Below are positions 1-9,377 of a DNA stretch of 64,000 bases, one piece after another. Position numbers and translations under genes: made by a program. Origin of the DNA: Gammaproteobacteria bacterium Ga0077536 (GTDB taxonomy: Bacteria > Pseudomonadota > Gammaproteobacteria > Ga0077536); contig LNEL01000049.1 of NCBI GenBank assembly GCA_001464935.1, positions 62,001 through 126,000 on the forward strand, in the 5' to 3' direction. The notes beneath the pieces are model-generated. The model made no database searches. It was not told where the DNA came from and saw only the letters and a program-made list of their open reading frames with translations. The first letter of the stretch is position 1; each line of letters opens with the position of its first letter.

Positions 1-123
1 GTCGTGGAAGCCGCTGCCGTCAGCCCACCAACGCCGACCCCTGCAGGCGGCAGCCCGATTGGGATCATCCTGGCAGTGCTCGCGGTCGCTGCCGCTGCTG
101 CGGCCTGGTTCCTGCTGAAATGA
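1..123 (+). CDS. C-terminal fragment of a membrane-anchored protein (partial)
   Basis: An open frame runs in from the left edge and stops at TGA 121-123, giving 40 residues. It has a Pro/Thr/Ala-rich linker followed by a single hydrophobic stretch of about 20 residues ending in FLLK. This looks like a C-terminal membrane anchor on a protein whose main domain lies outside the window. It is separated by 37 bases from the convergent mutH stop. No function can be assigned from this fragment, and the frame could be fortuitous in DNA this GC-rich. Confidence 0.5.
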   Translation, partial: VVEAAAVSPPTPTPAGGSPIGIILAVLAVAAAAAAWFLLK

Positions 124-160
124 GTTCGCGCCGCGGCCACCCGGTCGCGGCCAGCACTGC

Positions 161-868
161 TCAGACGATGCCGGCAGACGCCGTGGCCAGCAGGCGACGC
201 GTGAATTTCGTGCGCAGATAAAAGCCGCGGGGCAGGGTGCCGGCCGGTTCTCCGGCGGCATCGAAACTGGGAGCCAGCGCGCGCGCGTTCGCGGCCTTCG
301 GCCGAATCTGCAGATACCGGCCGACCCGGGCATCGAGTTGGGCGTAGCTGCCGGTCACCAGCAACTCCATCAGTTCCTCCCAGTCTTCGCGCAGCACGCG
401 CGCGTCCTCCTGGTCCGGGCTCCACAGCACGGGCCAGCCGACACGCCGCACGGCCAGCGGCAGGCGCCGGTCCGCCTCGAGTGGAATCCACAGCACGCGG
501 CGCAACTTGTGCCAGACCGGTGAGTCCTCCCACCGCTGTCCGCTCGCGCCGCGCAACGGCGCCACGCACAGGAAGGTCGATTCCGCGGGCACACCAGCGG
601 CATTGACCGGAATGCTCTTCAGCTCGATGCCGAGGCGCGTGAAATCCGGTAGTGAACGCGAACCCGCATCAGCGCCGAGTACGCATTCGAGCAGGGTGCC
701 GGCGTAGCCTTTCGTGTGGCGCGGGGCGCCTGGCGGGGGCATTCCCGCCTGCGCTGCGAGGACGCCCAGGGCTTGGCCGGCAATGGCGCGCGCGCGGGCG
801 AGCAGTTCTTGCTCGGACGCGGGAGGTGGGGCACGACAGGCGCCTGCCGCGATCCCGGCCTCAATCAT
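161..868 (-). CDS. mutH: DNA mismatch repair endonuclease MutH
   Basis: 235 aa. MutH is the methyl-directed mismatch repair nuclease that nicks the unmethylated strand at hemimethylated GATC after activation by MutS/MutL. The catalytic D-x6-E-x-K signature is seen as DFTRLGIELK about 95 residues in, after the KGYAGTLLE motif. The family segments WEDSPVWHKL, LWSPDQE, DWEELMELL, RPKAANA and LPRGFYLRTKFT follow. ATG 868 is chosen because it overlaps the upstream glnD stop (861-863) by 8 bp and gives normal family length. The open frame extends further upstream to 1066, but that part lies inside glnD and is not MutH-like. MutH with this length is a gammaproteobacterial marker. Confidence 0.96.
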   Translation of the reverse strand: MIEAGIAAGACRAPPPASEQELLARARAIAGQALGVLAAQAGMPPPGAPRHTKGYAGTLLECVLGADAGSRSLPDFTRLGIELKSIPVNAAGVPAESTFLCVAPLRGASGQRWEDSPVWHKLRRVLWIPLEADRRLPLAVRRVGWPVLWSPDQEDARVLREDWEELMELLVTGSYAQLDARVGRYLQIRPKAANARALAPSFDAAGEPAGTLPRGFYLRTKFTRRLLATASAGIV

Positions 869-3557
869 TGAGCGCCGCGATGATCTCCCCGCGCAACGCA
901 TCCTGTCGCACCGCATTCTCGAAGGGCCGATCGTCGAAGTCGGTGATGTAGAAATAGTCTTCCGCGCGCTCCCCGATCGTCGCAATGCGCGCGTCGTGCA
1001 GCCGCACGCCCTGGTTCTGCATCGCGCGGCCGACCAGCGAGAGGAAACCGGGACGATCGGCCGCAATCACCTCCATGACGGTACGGGCATTGACGGTGTC
1101 GGGCGTGAACGTGACGGATGCCGGCACGCTGAAGTTGCGCAGACGGCGGCTCACCGCCGGCGTGGCGCGCGCCGGTGCGATCTCTCGCGCGCGCAGCGCG
1201 GAGCGCAGTCGGCTCTGGATGTCGTGCAGTCGTTGCGCGTCATCGACGACGCTGCGCGTCTCGGCATCGAGGACCGTGAACGTGTCGAGGGTATAGCCGG
1301 CGCTCGAGGTGATGATGCGCGCGTCCTGCACGTCGAGCCGCAGTCGATCCAGCGTGGCGGTTGCAATGGCGAACAGGAAGTCCGAGTCCGTGGCATAGAT
1401 GAACACCGACGTGCCGCCCTTGCTGTCGAAGTTGCGCAGTGCGATCAAGGGCAGGTCGTCTTCATCCGCCTCGAGGATCGTTTCGGTGTGCCAGGCGATT
1501 TCGATCGGCCGGTGACGCAGGAAGTACTCCTCGCTGAGCGTGCCCCACAGCAGCGATACCGAATGTTCGGGAAAGCGTTCTGTATCGATGAGCTTGCGCG
1601 CTTCCTGGCGCGTTGCCTCGGTGCGTTCGACGCGCTCGACCCGCGCCTCGATGCCGGTGCGCAGCGCGCGCAGCGTCGCGAGGTAGAGCTCGAAGATCAG
1701 CGAGCGCTTCCAGCCCGTCCACAGTTGCGGATTGGTGCCGCGAATATCGGCGATCGTCAGCAGGAACAGGTAGTCGAGGCGGGCCTCGTCGCCGACAATG
1801 GCCGCAAAGCGCTGGATGACTTCCGGATCGTAGATGTCCTCGCGCTGCGAGGTCGCCGACATCACCAGATGATTGTTGACCAGCCACGCGACGAGATTCG
1901 TGTCGTAGTTGCTGAGTCCGTGCGCCAGGCAGAAGGCGGTGGCCTCCTGGGCGCCGACTTCGCTGTGATCGCGGCCGGTGCCCTTGCCGACGTCATGGTA
2001 CAGACCCGCGATGTACAGCAGTTCGAGCTTGGGGATGCGTTCGATGGCCTGGCGCACGAGATCGGGCTGATCCTCGGTCGTCACCGGATACGAAAAGCGC
2101 CGCATCATCAGCAGCACGAACAGCAGATGTTCATCGACCGTGTACACGTGGAAGAGGTCGAACTGCATCAGGCCCTCGATCCGCGCGAATTCCGGCAGGT
2201 AGGCCGCCAGTACGCCGTAGCGATGCATGCGCTGCAGTTCATGGCCGATCAGGCGCGGCTGGCGGATGATCTCCATGAACAGGCTGCGCGCCCGGATGTC
2301 GCGACGGAACTTGTCGTCGATCAGGTACAGGCTTTCGCGAATGAGCCGAATCGTGCTCGCGCGCACCCCCTTGATCCATGGATTGCGCTGGATCAGCAGG
2401 AAAATCTCGAGCAGCGCCGGCGGCGTGCGCCGGAACACCTGGTCGCTCGTCACTTCGATGTAGTTGCCGCGGACCTGGAAGCGCCGGTTCAGCGGCGAGG
2501 CGCGCGCTTCGCGATCGGGATGCAGGATGGCCTCCTGGAACAGACCCAGCAGCATCTCGTTGAGGCGGCCCAGTTCACGCACCGTGCGATAGAACCCGCG
2601 CATGAACTGTTCGACCGCGCGGTTGTGCGATTCGTCGACGAAACCGAACACCTCGGACACGCGGCGCTGGTAGTCGAACAGCAACCGGTCTTCGCGACGA
2701 CCCGCGAGATAATGCAACGCGCACCGAATGCGCCACAGGTGATGTCGGCCCCGCACGAGCGCGGCGTACTCGTCAGCGGTCAGAAAGCCGTTTTCGATGA
2801 GGCCGCGCAGGCCGGCTGTCTGGAAATGCCGGTTGGCAACCCACGCGATGATCTGGATGTCGCGCAGACCGCCCGGGCTTTCCTTGATGTTCGGTTCGAG
2901 CTGCTGAAAGGCGTCATTGAAGCGCTGATGGCGCCGTTCCTGCTCGTCGAGCTTGGCCTTGAAAAACAGGTCCGTGGCCCAGATGCGATCGGTGGCGGTG
3001 GCCGCGCGCACTGCCTCGAGCAGCGCGGCCGGTCCTTCGACGAGCCGCGCCTCCATCAGGTTCGTCATGATCGTGATGTCGCCGCTTGCCGCGCTCTCGC
3101 ACTCGTCGACCGTGCGCACACTGTGGCCGACCTCGAGCCCGATGTCCCACAGGAACGTGATCAGCCGCTCGATGCGGCCGCGCGTGTCGTCATCGAGCGC
3201 GCTCCCGAGCACGATGCAGATGTCGACGTCCGAATACGGATGAAGCTCGCCGCGGCCGTAGCCACCGACGGCCAGCAGCGCGTGCGCGCTGTCGCCCGGC
3301 CCGCAGTAGTGCCACGCGCGCCGGATGACTTCGTCGATGCAGAAGGCCCGCAGGCCGACGATTTCCTCCACCGGGGCGCCGCCGAAGAAGCGCTGCTTCA
3401 GGCGTTCATTGACGCGCGCGAGCACCGCGCGGCAACCGGCGAGCACGGTCGGACCGCTGTCCTGCTCGAACGCGGACTCGAGGGCCTCGAAGTCGAGCGC
3501 CTGTTCGAGGGACTCGTCAGCTACCGAGACGACGGACTGCATCAGGGCCAAATTCAA
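861..3557 (-). CDS. glnD: Bifunctional [protein-PII] uridylyltransferase / uridylyl-removing enzyme GlnD
   Basis: 898 aa, the usual GlnD length. GlnD senses glutamine and uridylylates or deuridylylates PII, controlling glutamine synthetase and NtrC. An N-terminal nucleotidyltransferase domain carries GGYGRGELHPYSDVD (about residues 98-112, with the G...DxD metal site). A central HD hydrolase motif GLYHDVGKG lies near residue 515. Two C-terminal ACT repeats are visible (VFIYATDSDFLFA and MEVIAADRPGFLSL). The start at 3557 overlaps the end of map by 41 bp; an alternative ATG lies 15 bp downstream. It forms a minus-strand run map-glnD-mutH. Confidence 0.97.
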   Translation of the reverse strand: MNLALMQSVVSVADESLEQALDFEALESAFEQDSGPTVLAGCRAVLARVNERLKQRFFGGAPVEEIVGLRAFCIDEVIRRAWHYCGPGDSAHALLAVGGYGRGELHPYSDVDICIVLGSALDDDTRGRIERLITFLWDIGLEVGHSVRTVDECESAASGDITIMTNLMEARLVEGPAALLEAVRAATATDRIWATDLFFKAKLDEQERRHQRFNDAFQQLEPNIKESPGGLRDIQIIAWVANRHFQTAGLRGLIENGFLTADEYAALVRGRHHLWRIRCALHYLAGRREDRLLFDYQRRVSEVFGFVDESHNRAVEQFMRGFYRTVRELGRLNEMLLGLFQEAILHPDREARASPLNRRFQVRGNYIEVTSDQVFRRTPPALLEIFLLIQRNPWIKGVRASTIRLIRESLYLIDDKFRRDIRARSLFMEIIRQPRLIGHELQRMHRYGVLAAYLPEFARIEGLMQFDLFHVYTVDEHLLFVLLMMRRFSYPVTTEDQPDLVRQAIERIPKLELLYIAGLYHDVGKGTGRDHSEVGAQEATAFCLAHGLSNYDTNLVAWLVNNHLVMSATSQREDIYDPEVIQRFAAIVGDEARLDYLFLLTIADIRGTNPQLWTGWKRSLIFELYLATLRALRTGIEARVERVERTEATRQEARKLIDTERFPEHSVSLLWGTLSEEYFLRHRPIEIAWHTETILEADEDDLPLIALRNFDSKGGTSVFIYATDSDFLFAIATATLDRLRLDVQDARIITSSAGYTLDTFTVLDAETRSVVDDAQRLHDIQSRLRSALRAREIAPARATPAVSRRLRNFSVPASVTFTPDTVNARTVMEVIAADRPGFLSLVGRAMQNQGVRLHDARIATIGERAEDYFYITDFDDRPFENAVRQDALRGEIIAALND

Positions 3558-4320
3558 AATGTTCCTCGCGACGGGCAGTCAGCACTTCGCAGCCCGTGGG
3601 CGTGACGAGTACCGTGTGCTCCCATTGAGCCGACAGGCTGTGGTCCTTGGTGACGACGGTCCAGCCGTCCGGCAGCAGGCGCACCTGCCGCTTGCCGGCG
3701 TTGATCATCGGTTCGATCGTGAAAGTCATGCCTTCCTGGAGGATGTAGCCGGTGCCGCGCTGACCATAGTGCAGGACCTGCGGTTCTTCGTGGAATTCCC
3801 GCCCGATGCCATGCCCGCAGTATTCGCGGACCACCGAGTAATTGCGGGACTCCGCGAGGGTCTGGATGGCGGCGCCGATATCCCCCAGGCGGGTGCCCGG
3901 CCCGACGAGGCCGATGCCGACGCACAGGCACTCGTAGGCCGTGTCGATCAGGCGCCGTGCCTTGATGGAGGCGTCACCGACGACGAACATCTGGCTCGTG
4001 TCGCCGTGAAACCCGTCCTTGATGACAGTGATGTCGACATTGACGATATCGCCATCCTTCAGGCGTTTGTCGTTCGGAATCCCGTGGCAGACGACGTGAT
4101 TGATCGAGGTGCAAATGGATTTCGGGAAGCCGTGGTAGTTCAGCGGCGCCGGGATGGCCTGCTGGTGGTGGACGATGTAATCGTGGCACAGGCGGTCGAG
4201 TTCGTCCGTCGCCACGCCCGGCACCACGTGGGGCGCGATCATCTCGAGCACCTCGGCCGCCAGCCGGCAGGCGACGCGCATCTTCTCGATTTCGGCCGGG
4301 GTCTTGATCGTGACAGGCAT
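3517..4320 (-). CDS. map: Type I methionine aminopeptidase
   Basis: 267 aa. Removes the initiator methionine from nascent proteins in the cytoplasm. All five metal ligands of the pita-bread fold are seen: the two Asp in NVDITVIKDGFHGDTS, His in GHGIGREFHEEP, Glu in FTIEPMIN and Glu in QWEHTVLVT. Length matches the E. coli enzyme (about 264 aa). It is divergent from rpsB, with a 186-bp shared upstream region, the classical map/rpsB arrangement of Gammaproteobacteria. Its 3' end overlaps the start of glnD. Confidence 0.97.
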   Translation of the reverse strand: MPVTIKTPAEIEKMRVACRLAAEVLEMIAPHVVPGVATDELDRLCHDYIVHHQQAIPAPLNYHGFPKSICTSINHVVCHGIPNDKRLKDGDIVNVDITVIKDGFHGDTSQMFVVGDASIKARRLIDTAYECLCVGIGLVGPGTRLGDIGAAIQTLAESRNYSVVREYCGHGIGREFHEEPQVLHYGQRGTGYILQEGMTFTIEPMINAGKRQVRLLPDGWTVVTKDHSLSAQWEHTVLVTPTGCEVLTARREEHFEFGPDAVRRLGS

Positions 4321-4341
4321 GTTTTTAGGGCGTCCAACTCA

Positions 4342-4370
4342 TTGTTGCGGCGAAGGTTCCATGGTATAAA
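4342..4370 (+). promoter_or_regulatory. Sigma-70 promoter of rpsB-tsf
   Basis: TTGTTG at 4342-4347 and TATAAA at 4365-4370 are separated by 17 bp, a near-consensus -35/-10 pair. Transcription would begin near 4377, leaving a leader of about 130 nt before the rpsB ATG at 4507. Confidence 0.7.
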
Positions 4371-4412
4371 GCGCGCGCCCAACGGGCAATGAAAACAGCA
4401 CTTTCCAACAAT

Positions 4413-4482
4413 CCACACACGTGCCGTCAACCGGCGCCCGGGTGTCCGCCTCACGGCGGATCGGCTGTTCGGGGCACGTGGA
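4413..4482 (+). ncRNA. rpsB leader (S2 autoregulatory mRNA structure)
   Basis: CACGTGCC at 4418-4425 is the exact reverse complement of GGCACGTG at 4473-4480. Between them lies a second hairpin, TCCGCC (4445-4450) with GGCGGA (4455-4460). A conserved leader of this general form precedes rpsB in Gammaproteobacteria, where S2 represses rpsB-tsf translation. Position, immediately upstream of the Shine-Dalgarno, fits. Assignment rests on stem pattern and location; no covariance search was run. Confidence 0.65.
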
Positions 4483-4506
4483 GGAAAAACCCACCAGGAG
4501 ATTCAC

Positions 4507-5385
4507 ATGGCAGACGTTTCCATGCGCCAGATGCTCGAGGCTGGCGTGCACTTCGGTCACCAGACCCGATTCTGGCATCCCAAGATGGCGCCGTACATCT
4601 TTGGCGAGCGGAATAAAATCCACATCATCAATCTTGAAAAGTCCCTCCCGCTGTTCAACGACGCGATGAACTTCATCGGCCGGATGGCAGCCAAGCGCGG
4701 CAAGATCCTCTTCGTCGGCACCAAGCGCGCCGCCCAGGATGCAGTCGAGCGCGAGGCCATCCGCTGCGGCATGCCCTATGTCAGCCGTCGCTGGCTCGGC
4801 GGCATGCTCACCAACTTCAAGACGGTGAAGCAGTCGATCAAGCGCCTGAAGGAACTCGAGGACACGATCAACAACGGCGGCCTGGACCGCATTTCGAAGC
4901 GCGAGGGCCTGCAGGTCCGCCGCGAGTACGAAAAGCTCAATCACGGCCTGGCCGGCATCAAGGACATGGAGCGTCTGCCGGACGCGCTGTTCATCATCGA
5001 CGTCGGCTACGAAAACATTGCGATCGCCGAGGCGGCCAAGCTGAAGATCCCGGTCATCGCGATCGTCGATACCAACAGCAAGCCGGACCACGTCGATTAC
5101 GTCGTGCCGGGCAACGATGACGCCATCAGCGCAATCAACCTCTACACCAAGTCCGCCGCCGATGCGGTGCTGGACGCGCGCACCACGCTGGCCGCAGCAG
5201 GTGCCGGTGGCCAGGACGATTTCGTCGAACTCGACGCGACGGGCGCGCCCGTCGTGCGTGGCCCGGAGACCGCGGCCGAGGCCGAGGAAGCCGCGCGCCG
5301 CAACGCCAAGAAGGCACCGCCGAAGAAGAAGGTGGTGCGCAAGGCTGGCGGTCCGGGGGCGGGCGCCGAGACGACTGCCGAGTAA
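4507..5385 (+). CDS. rpsB: 30S ribosomal protein S2
   Basis: 292 aa. The start is set by the CAGGAG Shine-Dalgarno at 4495-4500 ahead of ATG 4507. The S2 hallmarks [22 protein letters not shown], read as [14 protein letters not shown] plus TRFWHPKM, lie at the N-terminus, and [20 protein letters not shown] and [10 protein letters not shown] follow. E. coli S2 is about 241 aa. The extra 50 or so residues form a C-terminal tail that is first Ala/Glu-rich and then strongly basic ([12 protein letters not shown]). Co-transcribed with tsf. Confidence 0.98.
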   Translation: MADVSMRQMLEAGVHFGHQTRFWHPKMAPYIFGERNKIHIINLEKSLPLFNDAMNFIGRMAAKRGKILFVGTKRAAQDAVEREAIRCGMPYVSRRWLGGMLTNFKTVKQSIKRLKELEDTINNGGLDRISKREGLQVRREYEKLNHGLAGIKDMERLPDALFIIDVGYENIAIAEAAKLKIPVIAIVDTNSKPDHVDYVVPGNDDAISAINLYTKSAADAVLDARTTLAAAGAGGQDDFVELDATGAPVVRGPETAAEAEEAARRNAKKAPPKKKVVRKAGGPGAGAETTAE

Positions 5386-5400
5386 ACACAGCAAGACGAT

Positions 5401-5429
5401 GCCCGGGTGCGCCCTGTGGCGGCCCGGGC
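5401..5429 (+). terminator. Hairpin in the rpsB-tsf spacer (attenuator-like)
   Basis: GCCCGGG at 5401-5407 pairs with CCCGGGC at 5423-5429 around a 15-nt loop. There is no U-tract, so it is more likely a processing or partial attenuation element that lowers tsf expression relative to rpsB than a full terminator. Confidence 0.4.
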
Positions 5430-5448
5430 CTGCCGGAGTAAATGACAG

Positions 5449-6327
5449 ATGCAGATTAGTGCGGCGGCGGTGAAGGAACTGCGTGAGCGTTCCGGCGCCG
5501 GAATGATGGAATGCAAGAATGCGCTGGTGGCGACCGAGGGCGACCTCGAGGCGGCCCTGGAACACCTGCGCAAGTCAGGAGCGGCGAAAGCCGCCAAGAA
5601 GGCCGGCCGCATCGCGGCTGAGGGCGCGGTCGTGATCGCCGAAGCCGCGGGCGCCGCAGCGCTCGTCGAAGTCAATTCGGAAACCGACTTCGCGGCCAAT
5701 GAACCGAATTTCGTGGCCTTCGCCGATGCGGTCGCGCGCACGGTGCTGAAGGCCCGTCCGGCCGACGTCGAGACCCTGTCGGCGACCACGCTCGACGGCG
5801 CTGCCGAGACGGTCGAATCCGCGCGCCAGCAGCTGGTGCTGAAGATCGGCGAGAACATCTCGATCCGCCGCTTCGAAGTCCGCCAGACCGACGGCCTCAT
5901 CGGTGCCTATCGTCACGGCAAGCGCATCGGTGTGCTGGTCGAACTGACCGGCGGCACGCAGGAGATGGCCAAGGACATCGCGATGCACATCGCGGCGTCG
6001 AACCCGGTGTGCATCGCCGAGAGCGACGTGCCGCCGGCGCTGATCGCGAAGGAGAAGGAAATCCGCCTCGCGCAGGCTGCGACGAGTGGCAAGCCGCCGG
6101 AAATCATCGAGAAGATGATTGTCGGCCAGATGCGCAAGTTCGTCGGCGAAATCACCCTGCTGGGCCAGCCGTTCGTCAAGGATCCGGACACGACCGTCGG
6201 CAAGCTGCTGGGCAAGGACGGCACGGTCAAGGCCTTCACCCGCTTCGAAGTGGGCGAGGGCATCGAGAAGAAGGAATCCAACTTTGCCGAGGAAGTCATG
6301 GCCCAGGCCCGCAGTGCGGAATCCTGA
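5449..6327 (+). CDS. tsf: Translation elongation factor Ts
   Basis: 292 aa, the normal length. EF-Ts is the guanine nucleotide exchange factor for EF-Tu. The N-terminal UBA-like segment ending in LRERSGAGMMECKNAL and the EF-Ts signature ALVEVNSETDFAANEP are both clear; KDIAMHIAASNP and VGKLLGKDG follow in the core. ATG 5449 follows a CCGGAGTAA ribosome site. It lies between rpsB and pyrH, as in most bacteria. Confidence 0.98.
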   Translation: MQISAAAVKELRERSGAGMMECKNALVATEGDLEAALEHLRKSGAAKAAKKAGRIAAEGAVVIAEAAGAAALVEVNSETDFAANEPNFVAFADAVARTVLKARPADVETLSATTLDGAAETVESARQQLVLKIGENISIRRFEVRQTDGLIGAYRHGKRIGVLVELTGGTQEMAKDIAMHIAASNPVCIAESDVPPALIAKEKEIRLAQAATSGKPPEIIEKMIVGQMRKFVGEITLLGQPFVKDPDTTVGKLLGKDGTVKAFTRFEVGEGIEKKESNFAEEVMAQARSAES

Positions 6328-6444
6328 GCGGCCGGCAGGGACCGAGCCGACCTCGCGCGCCAGGGGGCCGGGTCAACGGCTGAATTTCCATGTGCGGCGG
6401 CCCCGGGCCGCCGCGCTCCACTGCTCAGCCCAGGATTTCTGCAA

Positions 6445-7182
6445 GTGACTTCCGAGACTGCACACAAGAACCGCTTCCAGCGGGTCCTCATCAAGCTCAG
6501 CGGCGAAGCCCTGATGGGGACCGAAGACTACGGTATCGATCCGGCCGTGCTGAAACGCATCGCCGAGGAAATCCGCGACCTGATCGAGCACGGCGTGCAG
6601 GTCGCGGTCGTGATTGGCGGTGGCAACATCTTCCGAGGCGCCGGCCTTGCCGCGAAGGGCATGGACCGCGTGTCGGCCGACCAGATGGGCATGCTGGCAA
6701 CCGTCATCAACGCCATCGCCATCCAGGACGCGCTCGAACGCGAGGGCCTGTTCGCCCGCGTGATGTCCGCGATCAAGATCAACCAGGTCTGCGAGGATTA
6801 CATTCGCCGACGGGCGATCAGGCACCTTGAAAAGGGCCGGGTCGTCGTGCTCGCCGCGGGGACCGGCAATCCGTTCTTCACGACCGACTCCGCGGCCAGC
6901 CTGCGCGCGATCGAGATCGGTGCGCAACTGATGATCAAGGCGACGAAGGTCGATGGCGTCTACTCCGCCGACCCGGCGAAGGACCCGCACGCCACGCGCT
7001 ACGATCGGCTGGATTACGATACGGTGCTCGATCAGAAACTCGCCGTCATGGACGCGACCGCCGTGGTCCTGTGCCGTGACAACAAGATGCCGCTGCGCGT
7101 CGTCGACATGACGAACCCAGGCGCCTTCGTGCGCGCGGCGCTCGGCGAAAACGTTGGAACCCTCGTCACAACAGCGGATTAG
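6445..7182 (+). CDS. pyrH: UMP kinase
   Basis: 245 aa with a GTG start at 6445. Phosphorylates UMP to UDP in pyrimidine nucleotide synthesis; bacterial PyrH is a hexamer of the amino-acid-kinase fold. Motifs seen are KLSGEALMG (phosphate loop), [42 protein letters not shown] and [10 protein letters not shown]. Its stop is 4 bp before the frr ATG, so the two are translationally linked. Confidence 0.97.
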   Translation: MTSETAHKNRFQRVLIKLSGEALMGTEDYGIDPAVLKRIAEEIRDLIEHGVQVAVVIGGGNIFRGAGLAAKGMDRVSADQMGMLATVINAIAIQDALEREGLFARVMSAIKINQVCEDYIRRRAIRHLEKGRVVVLAAGTGNPFFTTDSAASLRAIEIGAQLMIKATKVDGVYSADPAKDPHATRYDRLDYDTVLDQKLAVMDATAVVLCRDNKMPLRVVDMTNPGAFVRAALGENVGTLVTTAD

Positions 7183-7186
7183 ACCC

Positions 7187-7744
7187 ATGCTGCAAGACAT
7201 CATCAAAGACGCGAACACGCGCATGGACAAAACCATCGCGTCGTTCAAGCTCGACCTGCAGAAGATACGCACCGGCCGAGCCCATCCGAGCCTGCTGGAT
7301 CACATCACGGTCGACTACTACGGCACGCAGACGCCGATACCGAAGGCGGCGAACGTCACGATCGAGGACTCTCGGACGCTGACGGTCACCGCGTGGGACA
7401 AGTCGATGGTGACGGCGATTGAGCGCGCAATTCTCGAGTCCGATCTGGGCCTGAACCCGAACACGGCCGGCACCGTGATGCGCATCCCGCTGCCGCCGCT
7501 GACCGAGGAGCGGCGGCGCGACCTGGTCAAGGTGATCAAGGGCGAAGCAGAGCAGGCGAAGGTCGCCATCCGCAACATCCGCCGCGATGCGATGTCGGAT
7601 CTGAAGGATCTGCTGAAGGAAAAGCAGATTGCCGAGGACGACGAGCGCCGTGGCCAGGATGACGTACAGAAACTGACCGACGCACATATCAAAAAGATTG
7701 ACGAGGCATTTGCCGCTAAAGAGCAGGAAATCCTCTCGGTCTGA
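7187..7744 (+). CDS. frr: Ribosome recycling factor
   Basis: 185 aa, exactly the family length. Splits post-termination ribosomes together with EF-G. Characteristic segments are [50 protein letters not shown] and a C-terminal helical arm rich in Asp/Lys. ATG 7187 is chosen over an upstream in-frame ATG at 7154 because the latter lies inside pyrH. Confidence 0.97.
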   Translation: MLQDIIKDANTRMDKTIASFKLDLQKIRTGRAHPSLLDHITVDYYGTQTPIPKAANVTIEDSRTLTVTAWDKSMVTAIERAILESDLGLNPNTAGTVMRIPLPPLTEERRRDLVKVIKGEAEQAKVAIRNIRRDAMSDLKDLLKEKQIAEDDERRGQDDVQKLTDAHIKKIDEAFAAKEQEILSV

Positions 7745-7745
7745 C

Positions 7746-8513
7746 GTGCACCCTATGGACAATGGTCTACCCCGCCACGTGGCAATCATCATGGACGGCA
7801 ATGGTCGCTGGGCGCGTCGCCGCCAGCTGCCACGGATTGCCGGACACCGGGCGGGCGTGGAAAACGTGCGCGCCATCGTCGAGCGCTGCGCCGAACTCGG
7901 CATCGACACCCTGACCCTGTTCGCATTCAGCAGCGAGAACTGGCGGCGTCCGCCCGCCGAAGTCCGCCTGCTGATGGACCTGTTCGTGCACGCGCTCGAG
8001 CAGGAGGTCCAGCGCCTGCACGAGAACGGCATCCGCCTGCGCGTGATCGGCGAGCGCAGCGCGTTTCCGCGCAAGCTGCAGCGGGCGATCGACGCCTCGG
8101 AAGCGATGACGGCCGACAACACCCGGCTCACGCTGGTCATCGCGGCCAACTATGGCGGCCGCTGGGACATCACCGAAGCCGCGCGCCGCCTTGCCGAGCA
8201 GGTGCAGCAGGGCCTGCTTGAGCCCGCTGCAATCACGCCTGAACTGCTCGAAGCGCAGATGTGCCTGCACGACACCCCCGAGCCCGACCTGTTCATTCGC
8301 TCGGGCGGCGAGCAGCGCATCAGCAATTACCTGCTGTGGCAGCTGGCCTACACCGAGCTGCATTTCACCGACTGCCTGTGGCCGGATTTCGATCGGGAGC
8401 AGTTCGACCTCGCACTGAAGAGCTTTGCTCGCCGGCAGCGTCGGTTCGGCATGACAGGCGAGCAGGTCGAGCAGACGGGCGAACTGCCGGCCCAGCGTCT
8501 GGGAACCTCCTGA
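7746..8513 (+). CDS. uppS: Undecaprenyl (di-trans,poly-cis) diphosphate synthase
   Basis: About 255 aa. Condenses isopentenyl diphosphate onto farnesyl diphosphate to give the C55 carrier lipid for peptidoglycan and O-antigen. The cis-prenyltransferase signature HVAIIMDGNGRWA contains the catalytic Asp; TLFAFSSENW and PDLFIRSGGEQRISN are the other conserved regions. GTG 7746 begins 2 bp after the frr stop; ATG 7755 is an equally good start (252 aa). Its stop abuts the cdsA GTG at 8514. Confidence 0.96.
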   Translation: MHPMDNGLPRHVAIIMDGNGRWARRRQLPRIAGHRAGVENVRAIVERCAELGIDTLTLFAFSSENWRRPPAEVRLLMDLFVHALEQEVQRLHENGIRLRVIGERSAFPRKLQRAIDASEAMTADNTRLTLVIAANYGGRWDITEAARRLAEQVQQGLLEPAAITPELLEAQMCLHDTPEPDLFIRSGGEQRISNYLLWQLAYTELHFTDCLWPDFDREQFDLALKSFARRQRRFGMTGEQVEQTGELPAQRLGTS

Positions 8514-9377
8514 GTGACGTCGTCGCCGGTCGGGCAGACTCAACGACCGGCCGCCCGGGCGCTCCGCGCCCGACTCCTGACCGCCGGCACGCTGGGCACG
8601 GCGCTGGTGCTGACGATCGTCTATGCCGGCACCGCGGTGCTGGCGCTGGTCCTCGGCGTATTCCTCGCACTGGCGGCGGTCGAGTGGGGCAATCTTGCCG
8701 GCTGGGGTACACCCGCCCGGCGCGCTGCCTATGTCGGACTGACAGTCGCCCTCGCCGCGGGCTCGTGGGTCCTCCTGACCGATCCGGCCACGCGACAATG
8801 GCTGCTCTGGCCCGTGCTGTGCGGCTGGGGAGTCGCGTTCGCCGCGTTGCTGCTGGCCGAGACGGGCCGGCCGGCACTTCCCTCCGGTCGCTGGGCGCTG
8901 GCGGCGACGGGCTGGGTCGTGCTGATCCCGCTGTGGCTCTGCCTGCTCTGGCTGCACCAGCTCAATCCCACCCTGTTGCTCGCGCTGTTCGCCCTGATCT
9001 GGCTGGCTGACAGCGCGGCGTATTTCGTCGGTCGCCGCTGGGGTCAACGCAAGCTCGCCCCGAAGACCAGCCCGGGCAAGACCTGGGCCGGGGTCGGCGG
9101 CGCGCTCATCGCGGCGCTGCCCGTGGGCCTGCTGATCGGGGCGCTCGAGGGCTATGGGGCGGCGACGCTGGCCGGATTCTGTATGCTGTGCCTGCTGACC
9201 GTGGCGGCTTCGGTCGTCGGCGACCTGTTCGAAAGCCTGCTGAAGCGCCGGGCCGGCGTGAAGGACAGCGGCACCCTGCTGCCGGGCCACGGCGGCGTGC
9301 TCGACCGCGTCGACAGCCTCACCGCCGCAGCGCCATTGTTTTATCTGGGCATGACTTTACTGGTACCACGCACGTGA
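8514..9377 (+). CDS. cdsA: Phosphatidate cytidylyltransferase (CDP-diglyceride synthase)
   Basis: 287 aa, GTG start directly after the uppS stop. Makes CDP-diacylglycerol, the precursor of all phospholipids, in the inner membrane. About eight hydrophobic segments are visible, and the C-terminal CdsA signature S-x-x-KR-x4-KD...HGG-x-x-DR is complete ([13 protein letters not shown], then [12 protein letters not shown]). The stop overlaps the dxr GTG by 4 bp. Confidence 0.96.
   Translation: MTSSPVGQTQRPAARALRARLLTAGTLGTALVLTIVYAGTAVLALVLGVFLALAAVEWGNLAGWGTPARRAAYVGLTVALAAGSWVLLTDPATRQWLLWPVLCGWGVAFAALLLAETGRPALPSGRWALAATGWVVLIPLWLCLLWLHQLNPTLLLALFALIWLADSAAYFVGRRWGQRKLAPKTSPGKTWAGVGGALIAALPVGLLIGALEGYGAATLAGFCMLCLLTVAASVVGDLFESLLKRRAGVKDSGTLLPGHGGVLDRVDSLTAAAPLFYLGMTLLVPRT

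Noticed and set aside
869-1066. N-terminal extension of MutH to 1066
   Set aside because: These 66 codons lie in glnD, are Arg/Ser/Cys-rich and lack MutH similarity; ATG 868 gives the family length.
714-3605. A 963-codon plus-strand frame opposite glnD
   Set aside because: It is the antisense shadow of a clear glnD gene, has no recognisable domain and is Arg/Gln/Ala-rich as expected from reversed GC-rich codons.
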